DNA from: Oceanimonas marisflavi
GTDB lineage: Bacteria; Pseudomonadota; Gammaproteobacteria; Enterobacterales; Aeromonadaceae
NCBI RefSeq assembly: GCF_003049725.1
Contig: NZ_QAGM01000007.1
Coordinates: forward strand, 87,661 to 151,660
DNA length: 64,000 nt
Direction: 5' to 3'
The notes under the pieces are model-generated. The model ran no database searches and was not told where the DNA came from. It worked only from the letters and a program-made list of their open reading frames with translations. Below are positions 46,647 through 56,227 of this stretch, piece after piece. Position 1 is the first letter of the stretch; every line of letters starts with the position of its first letter. The position numbers were made by a program, and so were the translations under genes.

Positions 46647-47087
46647 ATGGGTCCCTTTACTCACACTCTGCATCGTGGCCAGGAGTACCTGAGCATCTGG
46701 CCAAGAGAGCGCCGGCTGGCTTCCCTGTTCCCCGAGAACCGTATCATGGCCGCTACCCGCTTTGGTGTGCGCACCATGCCTGCGCTGATCACCCTGAGCC
46801 TGCTGCTGCAGTTTCAGTTTGGTGCCCCTCAATACTGGCCCAGTGTAGTGGCCTCTGTGTTGTTTCTGGCCAGCCTGCCGATGCAGGGCTATTACTGGCT
46901 GGGAAGGCGGGCCGATACCCGTTTGCCGCCGTCACTCAGGGAGTGGTATCTGCAGATACACGAAAAAATTGCCGCCGCCGGCGGCCAGGTTAAGGAGCCG
47001 GTATCCCGCCCCCGCTATTTTGAGCTGGGAGAGACCCTCGACCAGGCATTCCGGCAGCTGGACAAGTCCTTTATCGACGGCGCCTGA
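46647..47087 (+). CDS. yfbV: UPF0208-family membrane protein YfbV
   Basis: A 146-residue protein with two membrane spans (about 50-68 and 70-90), the family's usual length, starting GPFTHTLHRGQEYLSIWP and containing YYWLGRRADTRLPP. AGGAGG precedes the start. In Enterobacteria and relatives it is encoded divergently from ackA, as here. Its role is not firmly established; a link with chromosome macrodomain organisation has been reported in E. coli. Confidence 0.85.
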   Translation: MGPFTHTLHRGQEYLSIWPRERRLASLFPENRIMAATRFGVRTMPALITLSLLLQFQFGAPQYWPSVVASVLFLASLPMQGYYWLGRRADTRLPPSLREWYLQIHEKIAAAGGQVKEPVSRPRYFELGETLDQAFRQLDKSFIDGA

Positions 47088-47185
47088 GGCACGATAAAAG
47101 CTGTGCCCGATGCGGAAAACTGCTACCTTAGTCACTCATACTGATAACCAATCACCAACAACCAGTAATCATCAGGAGAGTCTCA

Positions 47186-47686
47186 ATGTCATCCGTTACT
47201 TTTCAGGGTAATTCCGTTTCCGTTTCCGGCCAGCTGCCCGTTGTAGGCCAGGCCGCCCCCGGGTTCACCCTGACCGGCGCCGATCTGAGCGATATCAAAC
47301 TGGGTGATTTCAAGGGCAAAAAAGTGCTGCTGAACATCTTCCCCAGCGTGGACACCGGCGTATGTGCCGCCAGCGTGCGCACCTTTAATGAAAAGGCCGC
47401 CGATCTCAACAACACTCAGGTACTGTGCGTGTCCATGGATCTGCCCTTTGCCAGCAGCCGCTTCTGCGCCGCCGAAGGTCTGGAAAACGTGCAGGTGGCC
47501 TCCGCCTTCCGTCACACCGAGTTTCTGACCGATTACGGCGTGGCCCTGAGCGACGGCGCCCTGCGTGGCCTCTCTGCTCGTGCCGTGGTATGCATTGACG
47601 AAGATGGCAAGGTGACCCATGTTGAGCGCGTGGCCGAGCTGACCAATGAGCCGGACTATGAGAGCGCTCTCGCCGCGCTGAAGTGA
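47186..47686 (+). CDS. tpx: Thiol peroxidase (atypical 2-Cys peroxiredoxin)
   Basis: A 166-residue Tpx of normal length. The peroxidatic cysteine is in PSVDTGVCAASVRTFN and the resolving cysteine in ASSRFCAAEGLENV, with the family pattern VDTxVC intact. It reduces lipid and organic hydroperoxides and H2O2 with thioredoxin. AGGAG lies 9 bases before the ATG. It is probably a single-gene transcript. Confidence 0.95.
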   Translation: MSSVTFQGNSVSVSGQLPVVGQAAPGFTLTGADLSDIKLGDFKGKKVLLNIFPSVDTGVCAASVRTFNEKAADLNNTQVLCVSMDLPFASSRFCAAEGLENVQVASAFRHTEFLTDYGVALSDGALRGLSARAVVCIDEDGKVTHVERVAELTNEPDYESALAALK

Positions 47687-47796
47687 TCCTGCCGGATCCC
47701 TGCACGCCTCTGATTTTTTTATTAAGATCAATCAACTATCCTGACAAGGTGGGGTAATCTACAGACTTACTCACAGATAATGTGGATAACCTGCAC

Positions 47797-47821
47797 TGGC
47801 GCGGGGCCACTCTGGCCCCGC
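47797..47821. other. GC hairpin just before the yfcH ribosome-binding site
   Basis: GCGGGGCCA and TGGCCCCGC form a 9-bp stem with a very short loop about 15 bases before the yfcH start. There is no T tract. It may limit entry of upstream transcripts or affect yfcH translation. Confidence 0.4.
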
Positions 47822-47839
47822 CATTTGAAGGAGCCTGTG

Positions 47840-48745
47840 ATGAAGATACTGCTTACCGGAGGAACCGGCTTTGTAGGCAGCCGCCTGATGAGCCACCTGC
47901 GTCCGCACCATCAGGTGTCAGTACTGAGCCGTTCACCCAATAAGGTGTATCAGCGTCTGGGCCATGATATTGAAGCCCTCTCTTCCCTTGACGACCTTCC
48001 CAATCTCGATCGCTTTGATGCGGTTATCAACCTGGCCGGCGAACCCATTGCAGACAAACGCTGGAGTCCTGCTCAGAAAGAGCGCATCTGCCACAGCCGC
48101 TGGCAGCTCACCGAAAAGCTGGTGGAAAAAATAAGAGCCGGCAGCAACCCACCCGCCGTGATGATCAGCGGCTCGGCGGTGGGCTTTTACGGCCGTCAGG
48201 GCGATACCCTGGTGGATGAAGATACCAACCCCCATCCGGAATTCAGCCACGAAGTGTGTGCCCGCTGGGAAGAGCTGGCGCAACGGGCCGAAACCGAGCA
48301 AACCCGGGTGTGCCGCATTCGTCTGGGGGTGGTGCTGGGCGCCGAGGGCGGCGCTCTGGTGAAAATGCTGCCCAGTTACCGCTTTGGTCTGGGCGGTCCC
48401 ATCGGCTCGGGCAAGCAGTATATGTCGTGGATCCACATTGAAGACGTGGTCAACCTGATCCTGTTTTTGCTGGAGCACGAGGAATGCAGCGGCGCCTATA
48501 ACGCCACCGCCCCGGAGCCGGTGACCAATGCCCAGTTCAGCAAAACCCTGGCCGGCAACCTGGGCAAGCCCCATTTCGCCCGGGTGCCGGCCTGGGCCAT
48601 GAAGCTGCTGTTTGGCGAGATGGCCGATCTGCTGCTGACCGGCCAGCGGGTGATGCCGGTGCGGCTGCAGCAGGCCGGCTTTCACTTTCGCTACCCCACC
48701 CTCGACAAGGCCCTGAAAGAAACCCTGAGTACGCCGAGGTGTTAA
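47840..48745 (+). CDS. yfcH: TIGR01777-family NAD(P)-binding epimerase-like protein
   Basis: A 301-residue extended short-chain dehydrogenase. The N-terminal MKILLTGGTGFVGSRL Rossmann motif, INLAGEPIADKRWSPAQK, and SGSAVGFYGRQGD (the family's replacement for the usual catalytic YxxxK region) identify the YfcH/SDR39U1 group. AAGGAG precedes the ATG at 47840. Its substrate is unknown. It is monocistronic. Confidence 0.85.
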   Translation: MKILLTGGTGFVGSRLMSHLRPHHQVSVLSRSPNKVYQRLGHDIEALSSLDDLPNLDRFDAVINLAGEPIADKRWSPAQKERICHSRWQLTEKLVEKIRAGSNPPAVMISGSAVGFYGRQGDTLVDEDTNPHPEFSHEVCARWEELAQRAETEQTRVCRIRLGVVLGAEGGALVKMLPSYRFGLGGPIGSGKQYMSWIHIEDVVNLILFLLEHEECSGAYNATAPEPVTNAQFSKTLAGNLGKPHFARVPAWAMKLLFGEMADLLLTGQRVMPVRLQQAGFHFRYPTLDKALKETLSTPRC

Positions 48746-48819
48746 GACCCACGCAGAAGCGTGGGAGCGAGTCGCCCCGAGCGCGCCAGGCCTGCACAGG
48801 CTGTCTATCCAACAGTTCG

Positions 48820-48865
48820 CAGCCGGCTTGATGTTGCGATTCGCTTCGCTCATCGGCAACCTACG
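48820..48865. repeat. 46-bp dispersed repeat, copy 2
   Basis: 43 of 46 bases match 38527-38572. It lies between the convergent 3' ends of yfcH and the ABC permease gene. Both copies are at intergenic 3' ends, which suggests a family of mobile or transcription-end-associated repeats. Confidence 0.7.
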
Positions 48866-48911
48866 CTTGGCTTTTAACTTCCAGCTTCCGGCTTACAGCT
48901 CCCCGAAGGGA

Positions 48912-51335
48912 TCATCCCCACTGCCGTAACCGGTTCATCAGCGCGCCACTGAGCAGGCCGCCGGCACGGCCGGTAAGCAGCAGCAGGCCGGCTCCCAGCG
49001 CCGGCAATGCCAGCCACAAGCCCGGGTGCGGTTGCCAGGGCAGGTCCAGCCACCAGGGCAACAGCACCGCCACACACAGCTCCACCGCCAGCGCCGCCGC
49101 CAGACCGGCCACCAGCCCGGCGCCCAGCCACTCCCAGCGCAACGAGGCACAAATAAGGCGGTTACCCGCCCCCAGGGTGCGCAGCAGCACCAGCTCGCGC
49201 CGGCGGCTTTCCAGGGTGGCTTCAACCTGAGCCAGCAGCACCAGCAGGCTGGCCCCGGTCACCAGCGCCATGATCACCAGCAGTGCCTGACTCACCTGGG
49301 CCAGAATGGTACGCAACTGCTGCAGCAGGGCGTCGACGTCAAACACGGTAATGGTGGGAAAGGCGCGGATCAGCTCCACTTCCACCGTCCTTTGACTGTC
49401 GGGCAGATAAAAACTCGCCATCCAGGCCGCCGGATATTCCGCCAGCACATCCGGGCTCAGCACCAGATAGAAGTTGGGCTTCATGCTGTCCCAGTCCACC
49501 TCGCGAATACTGCGCACCTCGGCGGACACCGTCTGCCCGGCCAGATCCAGCGTAAGCCGATCGCCCAGCCCAAGCCCGAGCCGCTCCGCCAGCCCGCTTT
49601 CCACCGACACGCCGCCGGCGGCCGCCGACCATTGACCATCAACGATACGGTTGCCTTCGGGCACCTCTGCGCTCCAGGTGAGGTTGAGCTCGCGCCCCAG
49701 GCCACCGCCCCGTTCGCTGTTGATCTCTGCCACCGGCACGTCATTCACTCGCACCAGGCGTCCGCGTACGATGGGATAAAAGCGGGAGGAATCCAGCCCG
49801 TTGTCACTCAGCAGCCGGCGCACCGGTTCCAGATCGGTGTCGGCGATATTGATCAAAAAGCGGTTATGGGTATCCGCCGGCAGCCGGGCCAGAAAGCCGT
49901 CGGTCAGCTCAGCGCGCACGACCCACAAAAGGCTGGCCAGAAACAGCGCCAGCGCCACGCCGCCAAACTGCAGCAGGGTAGCCAGCCTGGCCCGGTTCAG
50001 CCGGCTCAGCGCCAGCCGGAACGCCACACTGCCTTTGGGCAAGCGGGCCAGGCCCAAAAGGCCCCGACACAGGCCACCCAGCAGTGCGCCCAGTGCCAGC
50101 AGCCCCAGCAACAGGCCCGCGGCCAGCCCCAGACTGCCGGCGAACAGCCAGCTCAGCACCACTGTGCCCGCCAGCAAAATGCCGCCGCTGAGCCAGGGGG
50201 AGATGCGCGCTTCGGCCTCATTGCGCAGCACTCTGAGCGGCGGCACCCCCAGCAGCCGCAACATGGGCACCACCGACAGCATGACGGTGGTAAGCAGCGC
50301 CAGTCCGCCCGCCACTGCAAAGGGCTGAAGTGACGGCGGTGGTAACGGCAGCGCCATGGCCTCGCCCAGGGCCAGCAAAATCAGCTGATGCACCCCATAA
50401 CCCGCCACCGCACCGAGCAGGGCCCCCAGCAGCATCAACCCCGAAAGCAGCCGCGCCAGCCAGCTCAGCAGCTGCCGCCGTCCTGCCCCCAGGGTTTTGA
50501 GCAGGGCGATGCGATCCTGTTCCCGGCGGGAGAAATAACCCAGCGCAATGGCCATGGCCAGAATGCCCAGCAGCACACCGGTGAGCGAGGCCAGCCGAAA
50601 GAACTGCTCTGCCCGGGTGATGGAGCGGGCCACCGGGGTGTCGGCGTTATCGGGGCCGCGCCAGCGCTGGCCCTGCTGCAACTGCGGCTCCAGCCAGCGG
50701 GCGTAGTCTGCCAGGGTGTTGTCGTCGCCCTTGAACAGATAGCGGTAACGGCTGCGGCTGCCTTCCATAAAGATGCCGGTGGCGGCCACGTCATCCAGGT
50801 GCATCAGGGCTCTGGGGGCCAGCAAAAAGGGCGAAAAGCCCTGATCCGGCTCGCTTACCAGCTCGCCGGCCACATTCAATGTAATATTGCCCAGCTCCAC
50901 CATATCTCCGGGGCTGACCTGCAACAGCGCCAGCAAGCGGGCCGACAGCCAGATATGACCCGGCTTCACCGGCCCCGAGGGCGCCAGCACCAGCTCGCCG
51001 TAAAAAGGAAAAGCATCATCCACGGCGCGAATGCTGGCCAGCTGCAATTGCTCGTTGGCAAACAGCACGCTGTTAAAGAACTGGCCCACCGACATCTGCA
51101 GACCCCGCTCCCGGGCCTCGGCCAGCCAATGAGCCTCGGCGGGCCGGCTGCCGCTCAGCACCCGGTCGGCGGCAATATAGTCCCGTCCCGACACCTTGAG
51201 CGCGGCGTTAAGCCGATCCGCCACCAGGGTCACGCTGAGAATGCTGGCCACGCACAGCGCCAGCGCCAGCACAAACAGCCGAAGCGGGCCGCTGGCCACT
51301 TCCCGGTGAATCAGCCTCCAGCCCAGGCTAGCCAT
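48912..51335 (-). CDS. ybbP: FtsX-like ABC transporter permease (YbbP)
   Basis: An 807-residue permease of the MacB/FtsX fold with an N-terminal span, a large periplasmic domain, and two groups of spans: about 255-420 (including the SRREQDRIALLKTLGAGRRQ loop) and the C-terminus (RRRELVLLRTLGAGNRLICA). The repeated KTLGAG/RTLGAG coupling loops contact the ATPase. It overlaps the ATPase gene by 8 bases. E. coli has the same tesA/ybbA/ybbP neighbourhood. It likely moves a lipid or hydrophobic molecule or acts in envelope signalling; the cargo is not known. Confidence 0.85.
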   Translation of the reverse strand: MASLGWRLIHREVASGPLRLFVLALALCVASILSVTLVADRLNAALKVSGRDYIAADRVLSGSRPAEAHWLAEARERGLQMSVGQFFNSVLFANEQLQLASIRAVDDAFPFYGELVLAPSGPVKPGHIWLSARLLALLQVSPGDMVELGNITLNVAGELVSEPDQGFSPFLLAPRALMHLDDVAATGIFMEGSRSRYRYLFKGDDNTLADYARWLEPQLQQGQRWRGPDNADTPVARSITRAEQFFRLASLTGVLLGILAMAIALGYFSRREQDRIALLKTLGAGRRQLLSWLARLLSGLMLLGALLGAVAGYGVHQLILLALGEAMALPLPPPSLQPFAVAGGLALLTTVMLSVVPMLRLLGVPPLRVLRNEAEARISPWLSGGILLAGTVVLSWLFAGSLGLAAGLLLGLLALGALLGGLCRGLLGLARLPKGSVAFRLALSRLNRARLATLLQFGGVALALFLASLLWVVRAELTDGFLARLPADTHNRFLINIADTDLEPVRRLLSDNGLDSSRFYPIVRGRLVRVNDVPVAEINSERGGGLGRELNLTWSAEVPEGNRIVDGQWSAAAGGVSVESGLAERLGLGLGDRLTLDLAGQTVSAEVRSIREVDWDSMKPNFYLVLSPDVLAEYPAAWMASFYLPDSQRTVEVELIRAFPTITVFDVDALLQQLRTILAQVSQALLVIMALVTGASLLVLLAQVEATLESRRRELVLLRTLGAGNRLICASLRWEWLGAGLVAGLAAALAVELCVAVLLPWWLDLPWQPHPGLWLALPALGAGLLLLTGRAGGLLSGALMNRLRQWG

Positions 51336-52014
51336 GCTGCTCCTCCAGACGACCGGCGGTCATCAGCATGCGGCGCTCGCAACGGCCGGCCAGGGAATCA
51401 TCGTGCGTGACAATCATCAGGGTGGTGCCGTGCTGGCGGTTGAGCTCAAACAGCAGCTCGATGATATGGCCGCCGGTCTGGTGATCCAGGTTGCCGGTAG
51501 GCTCATCCGCCAGCAGAATGTCGGGCTCGGTCATAAAGGCGCGGGCAATGGCCACCCGTTGCTGCTCGCCTCCGGACAGCTGGGCGGGAAAGTGCCGCAC
51601 CCGGTTCGCCAGGCCCACCTGCTCCAGCAGCGCCATCGCCCGCTCCCGGTTGCCGTTGCCGCCTTTCAGCTCGGCGGGCAGCATGACGTTTTCCAGCGCG
51701 GTGAGGGTGGGCAGCAGCAGAAAGGACTGAAACACAAAGCCGATGTGCCGGGCCCTGAGCGCTGCCCGTTGCTCTTCATCAAGCTGGTGCAGGGGCTGGC
51801 CGGCAATATGAATTTTCCCTTGGCTGGCGGTATCGAGCCCCGCCAGCAGCCCCAGCAGGGTCGACTTGCCCGAGCCCGAGGCGCCCACCAGCGCCAGGCT
51901 CTGGCCGGCCTTGACTTCGAGGTTGACACCCTGAAGGATGGTGAGGTGCTCATCGCCCAGGCTGACCCTGTGCGCCAGATCCACCACGCGAATAATGGGA
52001 GATGCTGTTGTCAT
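51328..52014 (-). CDS. ybbA: ABC transporter ATP-binding protein (YbbA)
   Basis: A 228-residue ATPase of the LolD/MacB type: Walker [17 protein letters not shown]-loop [21 protein letters not shown], signature [15 protein letters not shown], Walker [14 protein letters not shown] and H-loop VTHDD. The start at 52014 shares bases with the divergent tesA start codon (52013-52015), so the two genes have no intergenic DNA and each promoter must lie within the other gene. Confidence 0.9.
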   Translation of the reverse strand: MTTASPIIRVVDLAHRVSLGDEHLTILQGVNLEVKAGQSLALVGASGSGKSTLLGLLAGLDTASQGKIHIAGQPLHQLDEEQRAALRARHIGFVFQSFLLLPTLTALENVMLPAELKGGNGNRERAMALLEQVGLANRVRHFPAQLSGGEQQRVAIARAFMTEPDILLADEPTGNLDHQTGGHIIELLFELNRQHGTTLMIVTHDDSLAGRCERRMLMTAGRLEEQHG

Positions 52015-52615
52015 GCTACGGATCCTTGTGTTGCTGATTGTTCTGGGCCCGTCTGCCGTACTGGCCGACACCCTGCTGATTCTGGGCGACAGCCTGAGTG
52101 CCGGCTATCGCATGCGTTCGGAGCAGGCCTGGCCTCATCTGCTGGCCGAGCAATGGCAGCGGGAAGGCCGACGAGTGACAGTGATCAATGCCAGTGTCAG
52201 CGGCGATACCACGCAGGGAGGCCTGCAACGGCTGCCGCCCCTGTTGCAGCGCCACCGGCCCAGCCTGGTGTTGCTGGAGCTGGGTGGCAACGACGGCCTG
52301 CGCGGTCTGCCGCCCCGCCTGATTGAACGTAATCTCGACCGGCTGATTGCCCTGGCCAGAAAAGCCGGCGCCCGGGTGGTGCTCACCGATATTCAGCTGC
52401 CTCCCAATTATGGCCGGCGCTACCTGCGGCAGTTTGAGCGAGTGTTCAGCCGGCTGGCACAGGATCATGAACTGCCGTTGCTGCCGTTTTTTGTGGCGCC
52501 GCTGATCGGCCGCAATGGCATGATGATGGACGACGGCATTCATCCCACCGCCGCCGCCCAGCCACTGATCGCGCAGCAGGTAAGTGAGTTTCTTGCCCCT
52601 TACCTCACACCTTAA
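52013..52615 (+). CDS. tesA: Multifunctional acyl-CoA thioesterase I / lysophospholipase L1
   Basis: A 200-residue SGNH hydrolase. A signal peptide (LRILVLLIVLGPSAVLA) is followed by LLILGDSLSAGY (nucleophile Ser), the GND block LELGGNDGLRG, and the C-terminal DDGIHPTAAAQP with the catalytic Asp and His. It is periplasmic and cleaves acyl-CoA, lysophospholipids and esters in E. coli. Its start codon overlaps that of ybbA on the other strand. Its stop codon overlaps that of the convergent glycosylase gene. Confidence 0.9.
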   Translation: MLRILVLLIVLGPSAVLADTLLILGDSLSAGYRMRSEQAWPHLLAEQWQREGRRVTVINASVSGDTTQGGLQRLPPLLQRHRPSLVLLELGGNDGLRGLPPRLIERNLDRLIALARKAGARVVLTDIQLPPNYGRRYLRQFERVFSRLAQDHELPLLPFFVAPLIGRNGMMMDDGIHPTAAAQPLIAQQVSEFLAPYLTP

Positions 52616-53283
52616 CCCATGGAAAAGGCGATGGTCTTGCTGATCTCGCTCAGGCTCAGACCGCTTTGTTCCCGCCAGGTGTTAAAGGCCACCTGAGCCT
52701 GGTTCATGCCTTTTTGGCTGCCGAGGGCCGCGTCCACCACGCCGTGATGCTGCAGATAGGCACTGACATCCCCGGTAAACAAAAAGGTATCCACCCCCAG
52801 CCGGCGCAGGGCATAGGGGGCGATATTGCCCCCCAGCAATTTTCCGTGCCTGCGGATTTGCTGCCACAGACCCACCACATCATTCTTGGGCCAGGCGGCC
52901 ACAAAGGCACCAAAGCCACCATGGTGCTGGCCCAGCTCCAGCACCATTTGTGCATTGACCGGCACGGCGGCAATCTTCTTCGCGTGACGCACAATGCCGG
53001 CATCGTGATTCAGCCGGTCCAGGTGCTGTTCGTCCAGCAACAGCATTTTGTGAGGATCAAAACCAAAAAAGGCCCGTTCAAAGTCCGGCCACTTGTCTTG
53101 TATCACTTTCCAGACAAAGCCGGACTGAAACAGGCTCATGGTAAAGGAAGACAACCAGCGATCATCGGGAATGGCGGCCAGCTCGCTGGCGCTCAGTAGC
53201 GGAGTGGCAATCAGCCGGCGCAGGGCGGCTTCACCGCCATGGCGGGCACTGGCCCGCTCAAGGATCTGATCAAAGTGCTCCAT
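52612..53283 (-). CDS. Methyladenine glycosylase (Tag) family protein
   Basis: A 223-residue member of the DNA-3-methyladenine glycosylase I superfamily: AAIPDDRWLSSFTMSLFQSGFVWKV and KWPDFERAFFGFDPHK match the Tag-like group, but classic Tag zinc-site cysteines are not evident. It would remove damaged bases from DNA. The start is uncertain: ATG at 53283 (beginning MEHFDQILERASARHGGE, as I recall for the family) or ATG ten codons upstream at 53313. Neither has a strong ribosome-binding site. The convergent tesA gene overlaps its stop by three bases. Confidence 0.7.
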   Translation of the reverse strand: MEHFDQILERASARHGGEAALRRLIATPLLSASELAAIPDDRWLSSFTMSLFQSGFVWKVIQDKWPDFERAFFGFDPHKMLLLDEQHLDRLNHDAGIVRHAKKIAAVPVNAQMVLELGQHHGGFGAFVAAWPKNDVVGLWQQIRRHGKLLGGNIAPYALRRLGVDTFLFTGDVSAYLQHHGVVDAALGSQKGMNQAQVAFNTWREQSGLSLSEISKTIAFSMG

Positions 53284-53345
53284 GAAAACAGTCTCGTTCG
53301 AGTTTGTTTTCATTGTGCGCAGTTGAGTGACAAAAGGCCAGAACG

Positions 53346-53379
53346 AAAAAAGCCGCAGTCGTTTGACTGCGGCTTTTTG
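53346..53379 (-). terminator. Terminator of the tRNA-Ala array
   Basis: AAAAAGCCGCAGTC hairpin with GACTGCGGCTTTTT (14-bp arms, 53347-53360 with 53365-53378, 4-base loop). It is T-rich on both strands, but on the minus strand it directly follows the tRNA array. Confidence 0.9.
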
Positions 53380-53384
53380 AAATT

Positions 53385-53460
<76 letters not shown>

Positions 53461-53479
53461 GAATTGGGTCAGATTGTTT

Positions 53480-53555
<76 letters not shown>

Positions 53556-53593
53556 AAAACAATGCTGTTTTACTGGTGTTTGTTTCTGCCGCC

Positions 53594-53669
<76 letters not shown>

Positions 53670-53697
53670 ATTTGGCAGAAACAGCTCTCGACTTGAG

Positions 53698-53773
<76 letters not shown>

Positions 53774-53915
53774 GCTCAAGTCGCCTCAGAGACCTTGTCC
53801 CTGCGAGCGAGGCGCATAATAGGCACAGGGCTTTTCAGAGTCAACAAGCAAATAAAAAAAATTGTTCAACCAGACGAATTTTGAACAACAAGGCTGGAAA
53901 ATGTGCGTTTTGACA

Positions 53916-53943
53916 GGGAATGGGGAATGGGGAATGGGGAATT
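53916..53943. repeat. Four tandem GGGAATG heptamers
   Basis: GGGAATG three times and GGGAATT once, starting at 53916, 53923, 53930 and 53937. A simple-sequence tract in a non-coding region; copy number may vary. Confidence 0.85.
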
Positions 53944-53945
53944 GT

Positions 53946-53976
53946 AAAAACGGCGTTGTTCACAGACAACGCCGTT
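53946..53976 (-). terminator. Probable gltX terminator
   Basis: AACGGCGTTGT-N6-ACAACGCCGTT hairpin followed by TTTTT on the minus strand, about 90 bases after the gltX stop, beyond the REP pair. Confidence 0.8.
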
Positions 53977-53988
53977 CTGCTCCGATAG

Positions 53989-54062
53989 CTTGTAGGCCCG
54001 AATTTATTCGGGCAAGCCACGCTGCAGGCAGCACCCTTGCCCCGATAAATCGGGGCCTACAG
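53989..54062. repeat. REPIN-like pair downstream of gltX
   Basis: A CTTGTAGGCCCGAATTTATT-type element (53989-54016) faces an inverted CTTGCCCCGATAAATCGGGG element (54036-54062), each a palindrome. Same general shape as the GTAGGCGCCGCTTTAGC family but with a different core. It ends 3 bases before the gltX stop. Confidence 0.7.
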
Positions 54063-54064
54063 GT

Positions 54065-55477
54065 TTACCCTTTGGCGCGCTCGGCGATAAAGGCCAGCGC
54101 CAGGTCGATGCGGGCCAGTACCTTGTCCTTGCCCAGCAGCGCCATCACGCCATCGATGGCCGGTGACTGGCCAATGCCGGTGACGGCGACCCGCAGCGGC
54201 ATGCCCACCTTGCCCATGCCCAGCTCCAGCTCGGCAGCCACGGCATTGACCACTTCGTGAATGGCAGCCGGCTGCCAGTCGGCAAGCTCTGCCAGCTTGG
54301 CACGGGCCAGCTCGAGAGGCTCGGCCGCCACCGGGCGCAGATGCTTCTTGGCGGCACCGGCTTCAAACTCGCTGAAGTCTTCATACAGGTAACGGCTCTG
54401 GGCCGCCAGTTCCTTCAGGGTGTGGCAACGCTCGGCGTAGAGGCTGATCACCTCGGCCAGGGCCGGGCCCTGTGAATAGTCGATACCCTGCTCCTGCATA
54501 TGCCATTCCAGGTGGCCGGCCACTTCTTCCGCAGGCAGGGTTTTCATGTAGTGCTGGTTCAGCCACAACAGCTTGTCGGTATTAAAGGCAGAAGCCGACT
54601 TGCTGATGGCGTCCAGAGAGAACAGGGAGATCATCTCCTCCAGGCTGAAGATCTCCTGATCGCCGTGAGACCAGCCCAGACGCACCAGGTAGTTGAGCAG
54701 GGCCCGGGGCAGGTAGCCGTCGTCCCGGTACTGCATCACGCTGACCGCACCATGACGCTTGGACAGCTTGGCGCCGTCGTCGCCCAGGATCATGGACACA
54801 TGAGCAAATTCCGGTACCGGCGCGCCCAGGGCCTTGTAGATGTTGATCTGACGGGGAGTATTGTTGATGTGATCTTCACCGCGCACCACATGGGTGATCT
54901 CCATATCCCAGTCATCCACCACCACACAGAAGTTGTAGGTGGGGGCACCATCGGTGCGGCGAATGATGAGATCATCCAGCTGGTCGTTGGCGATCTCGAT
55001 GCGGCCGCGCACGTGGTCGTCAAACACCACTGTGCCCTCGTCCGGGTTTTTAAAGCGGATCACATAGGGCGCATCGGCATCGCCATGATTATCAGGATCA
55101 CGACAGATGCCATCGTAACGGGGTTTTTCACCGGCGGTCATCTGCTGTTCACGCAGGCCTTCCAGACGCTCTTTGGAGCAATAGCACTTGTAGGCCTTGC
55201 CCTCTTCCAGCAACTGATCGATAAGCTGGTTGTAGCGGTCAAAACGCTTGGTCTGATAATAGGGGCCTTCATCCCAGGTCAGGCCCAGCCAGTTCATCCC
55301 TTCCAGAATGGCGTCGATGGCTTCCTGGGTGGAGCGTTCCAGATCCGTATCTTCGATGCGCAGTACGAACTCGCCCTGCTGGTGACGGGCGTAAAGCCAG
55401 GAGTACAGGGCCGTGCGGGCACCGCCTACATGGAGAAAGCCGGTAGGACTGGGGGCGAACCGTGTTTTAACTGTCAT
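54065..55477 (-). CDS. gltX: Glutamyl-tRNA synthetase
   Basis: A 470-residue class I synthetase of normal length. [18 protein letters not shown] carries the HIGH-type motif and [12 protein letters not shown] the KMSKS-type motif; [24 protein letters not shown] is also conserved. It charges tRNA-Glu for translation and tetrapyrrole synthesis. Start: ATG at 55477, with AGGCAGAAAG upstream. A REP pair and a hairpin terminator follow the gene. Confidence 0.95.
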   Translation of the reverse strand: MTVKTRFAPSPTGFLHVGGARTALYSWLYARHQQGEFVLRIEDTDLERSTQEAIDAILEGMNWLGLTWDEGPYYQTKRFDRYNQLIDQLLEEGKAYKCYCSKERLEGLREQQMTAGEKPRYDGICRDPDNHGDADAPYVIRFKNPDEGTVVFDDHVRGRIEIANDQLDDLIIRRTDGAPTYNFCVVVDDWDMEITHVVRGEDHINNTPRQINIYKALGAPVPEFAHVSMILGDDGAKLSKRHGAVSVMQYRDDGYLPRALLNYLVRLGWSHGDQEIFSLEEMISLFSLDAISKSASAFNTDKLLWLNQHYMKTLPAEEVAGHLEWHMQEQGIDYSQGPALAEVISLYAERCHTLKELAAQSRYLYEDFSEFEAGAAKKHLRPVAAEPLELARAKLAELADWQPAAIHEVVNAVAAELELGMGKVGMPLRVAVTGIGQSPAIDGVMALLGKDKVLARIDLALAFIAERAKG

Positions 55478-55677
55478 TCTTTCTGCCTTGATTGAGTGAA
55501 GGGGCCAAACAGGCCTCGTAGAAGTGAAACACTGGCTATTTTAACACCCGTACGGCACGGGTGAAACGCCTTGTCGCAGGCACACCTTGTGCAGCTCAGT
55601 TTGCCTGCAGCCCTTCTCATTTGCTTGTGGAGTAAGCGGGGGCTGGATACACTTGTTGCCGCGAGAGAGGGGGGATC

Positions 55678-56226
55678 ATGACCAGAACCACAGGCACCGG
55701 CAAACGCCGCCAACACAACTCCTTGGGAGCCCACGTTAACCGTTTTACACTTCCCGCCCGCAAAGGCCTGGGACGATTTCTGAGTGCATTGGGGGGCTTT
55801 CCACGCCCGCACCGGCTGGGCCTGCTGATATTAATTCCGGCCTGGCTGGTGCTGCTTGGCTGGCAGCCGGTGCCTCCAGCGCCCGATGCGCCGGTGACCG
55901 GCAGCCTGACGGTGCCCCTGAGCGATGCCGACAAACGCATTATCGATGTGCCCACCGGCGGCCAGCGTCTTGATCATACACTGGCTCCCGGCGAGACCTT
56001 GTCTGCCCTGTTCCGCAGCTGGCAGCTGCCCGGTCAGGATCTGATTGCCCTGGTCCGTGCCGAGCCTTCCTACAAACCCCTGAGCCGGCTGCAGGCAGGC
56101 CAGCAGCTGACCCTGGTGCTGAATGCCGATGGCAACCTGCACTATCTGGAAATACGTGACAATGGCCTGGTGCTGAACGCCTTTCGCCGGCTGGGCCAGG
56201 AATTCACCATGGTGAATACTCAATAA
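55678..56226 (+). CDS. OapA-family LysM-like protein
   Basis: A 182-residue protein with a cytoplasmic basic N-terminus, one membrane span (about 43-62, LGLLILIPAWLVLLGW) and a periplasmic OapA/LysM-like domain (LAPGETLSALFRSWQLPGQDLIAL...LSRLQAGQQLTLVLN). The N-terminal region resembles the OapA_N motif (FTLPARKGLGRFL). It probably binds peptidoglycan and acts in envelope or cell-division organisation, as relatives such as YtfB do. It is convergent with cobU and ends within two bases of it. Confidence 0.8.
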   Translation: MTRTTGTGKRRQHNSLGAHVNRFTLPARKGLGRFLSALGGFPRPHRLGLLILIPAWLVLLGWQPVPPAPDAPVTGSLTVPLSDADKRIIDVPTGGQRLDHTLAPGETLSALFRSWQLPGQDLIALVRAEPSYKPLSRLQAGQQLTLVLNADGNLHYLEIRDNGLVLNAFRRLGQEFTMVNTQ

Positions 56227-56227
56227 C

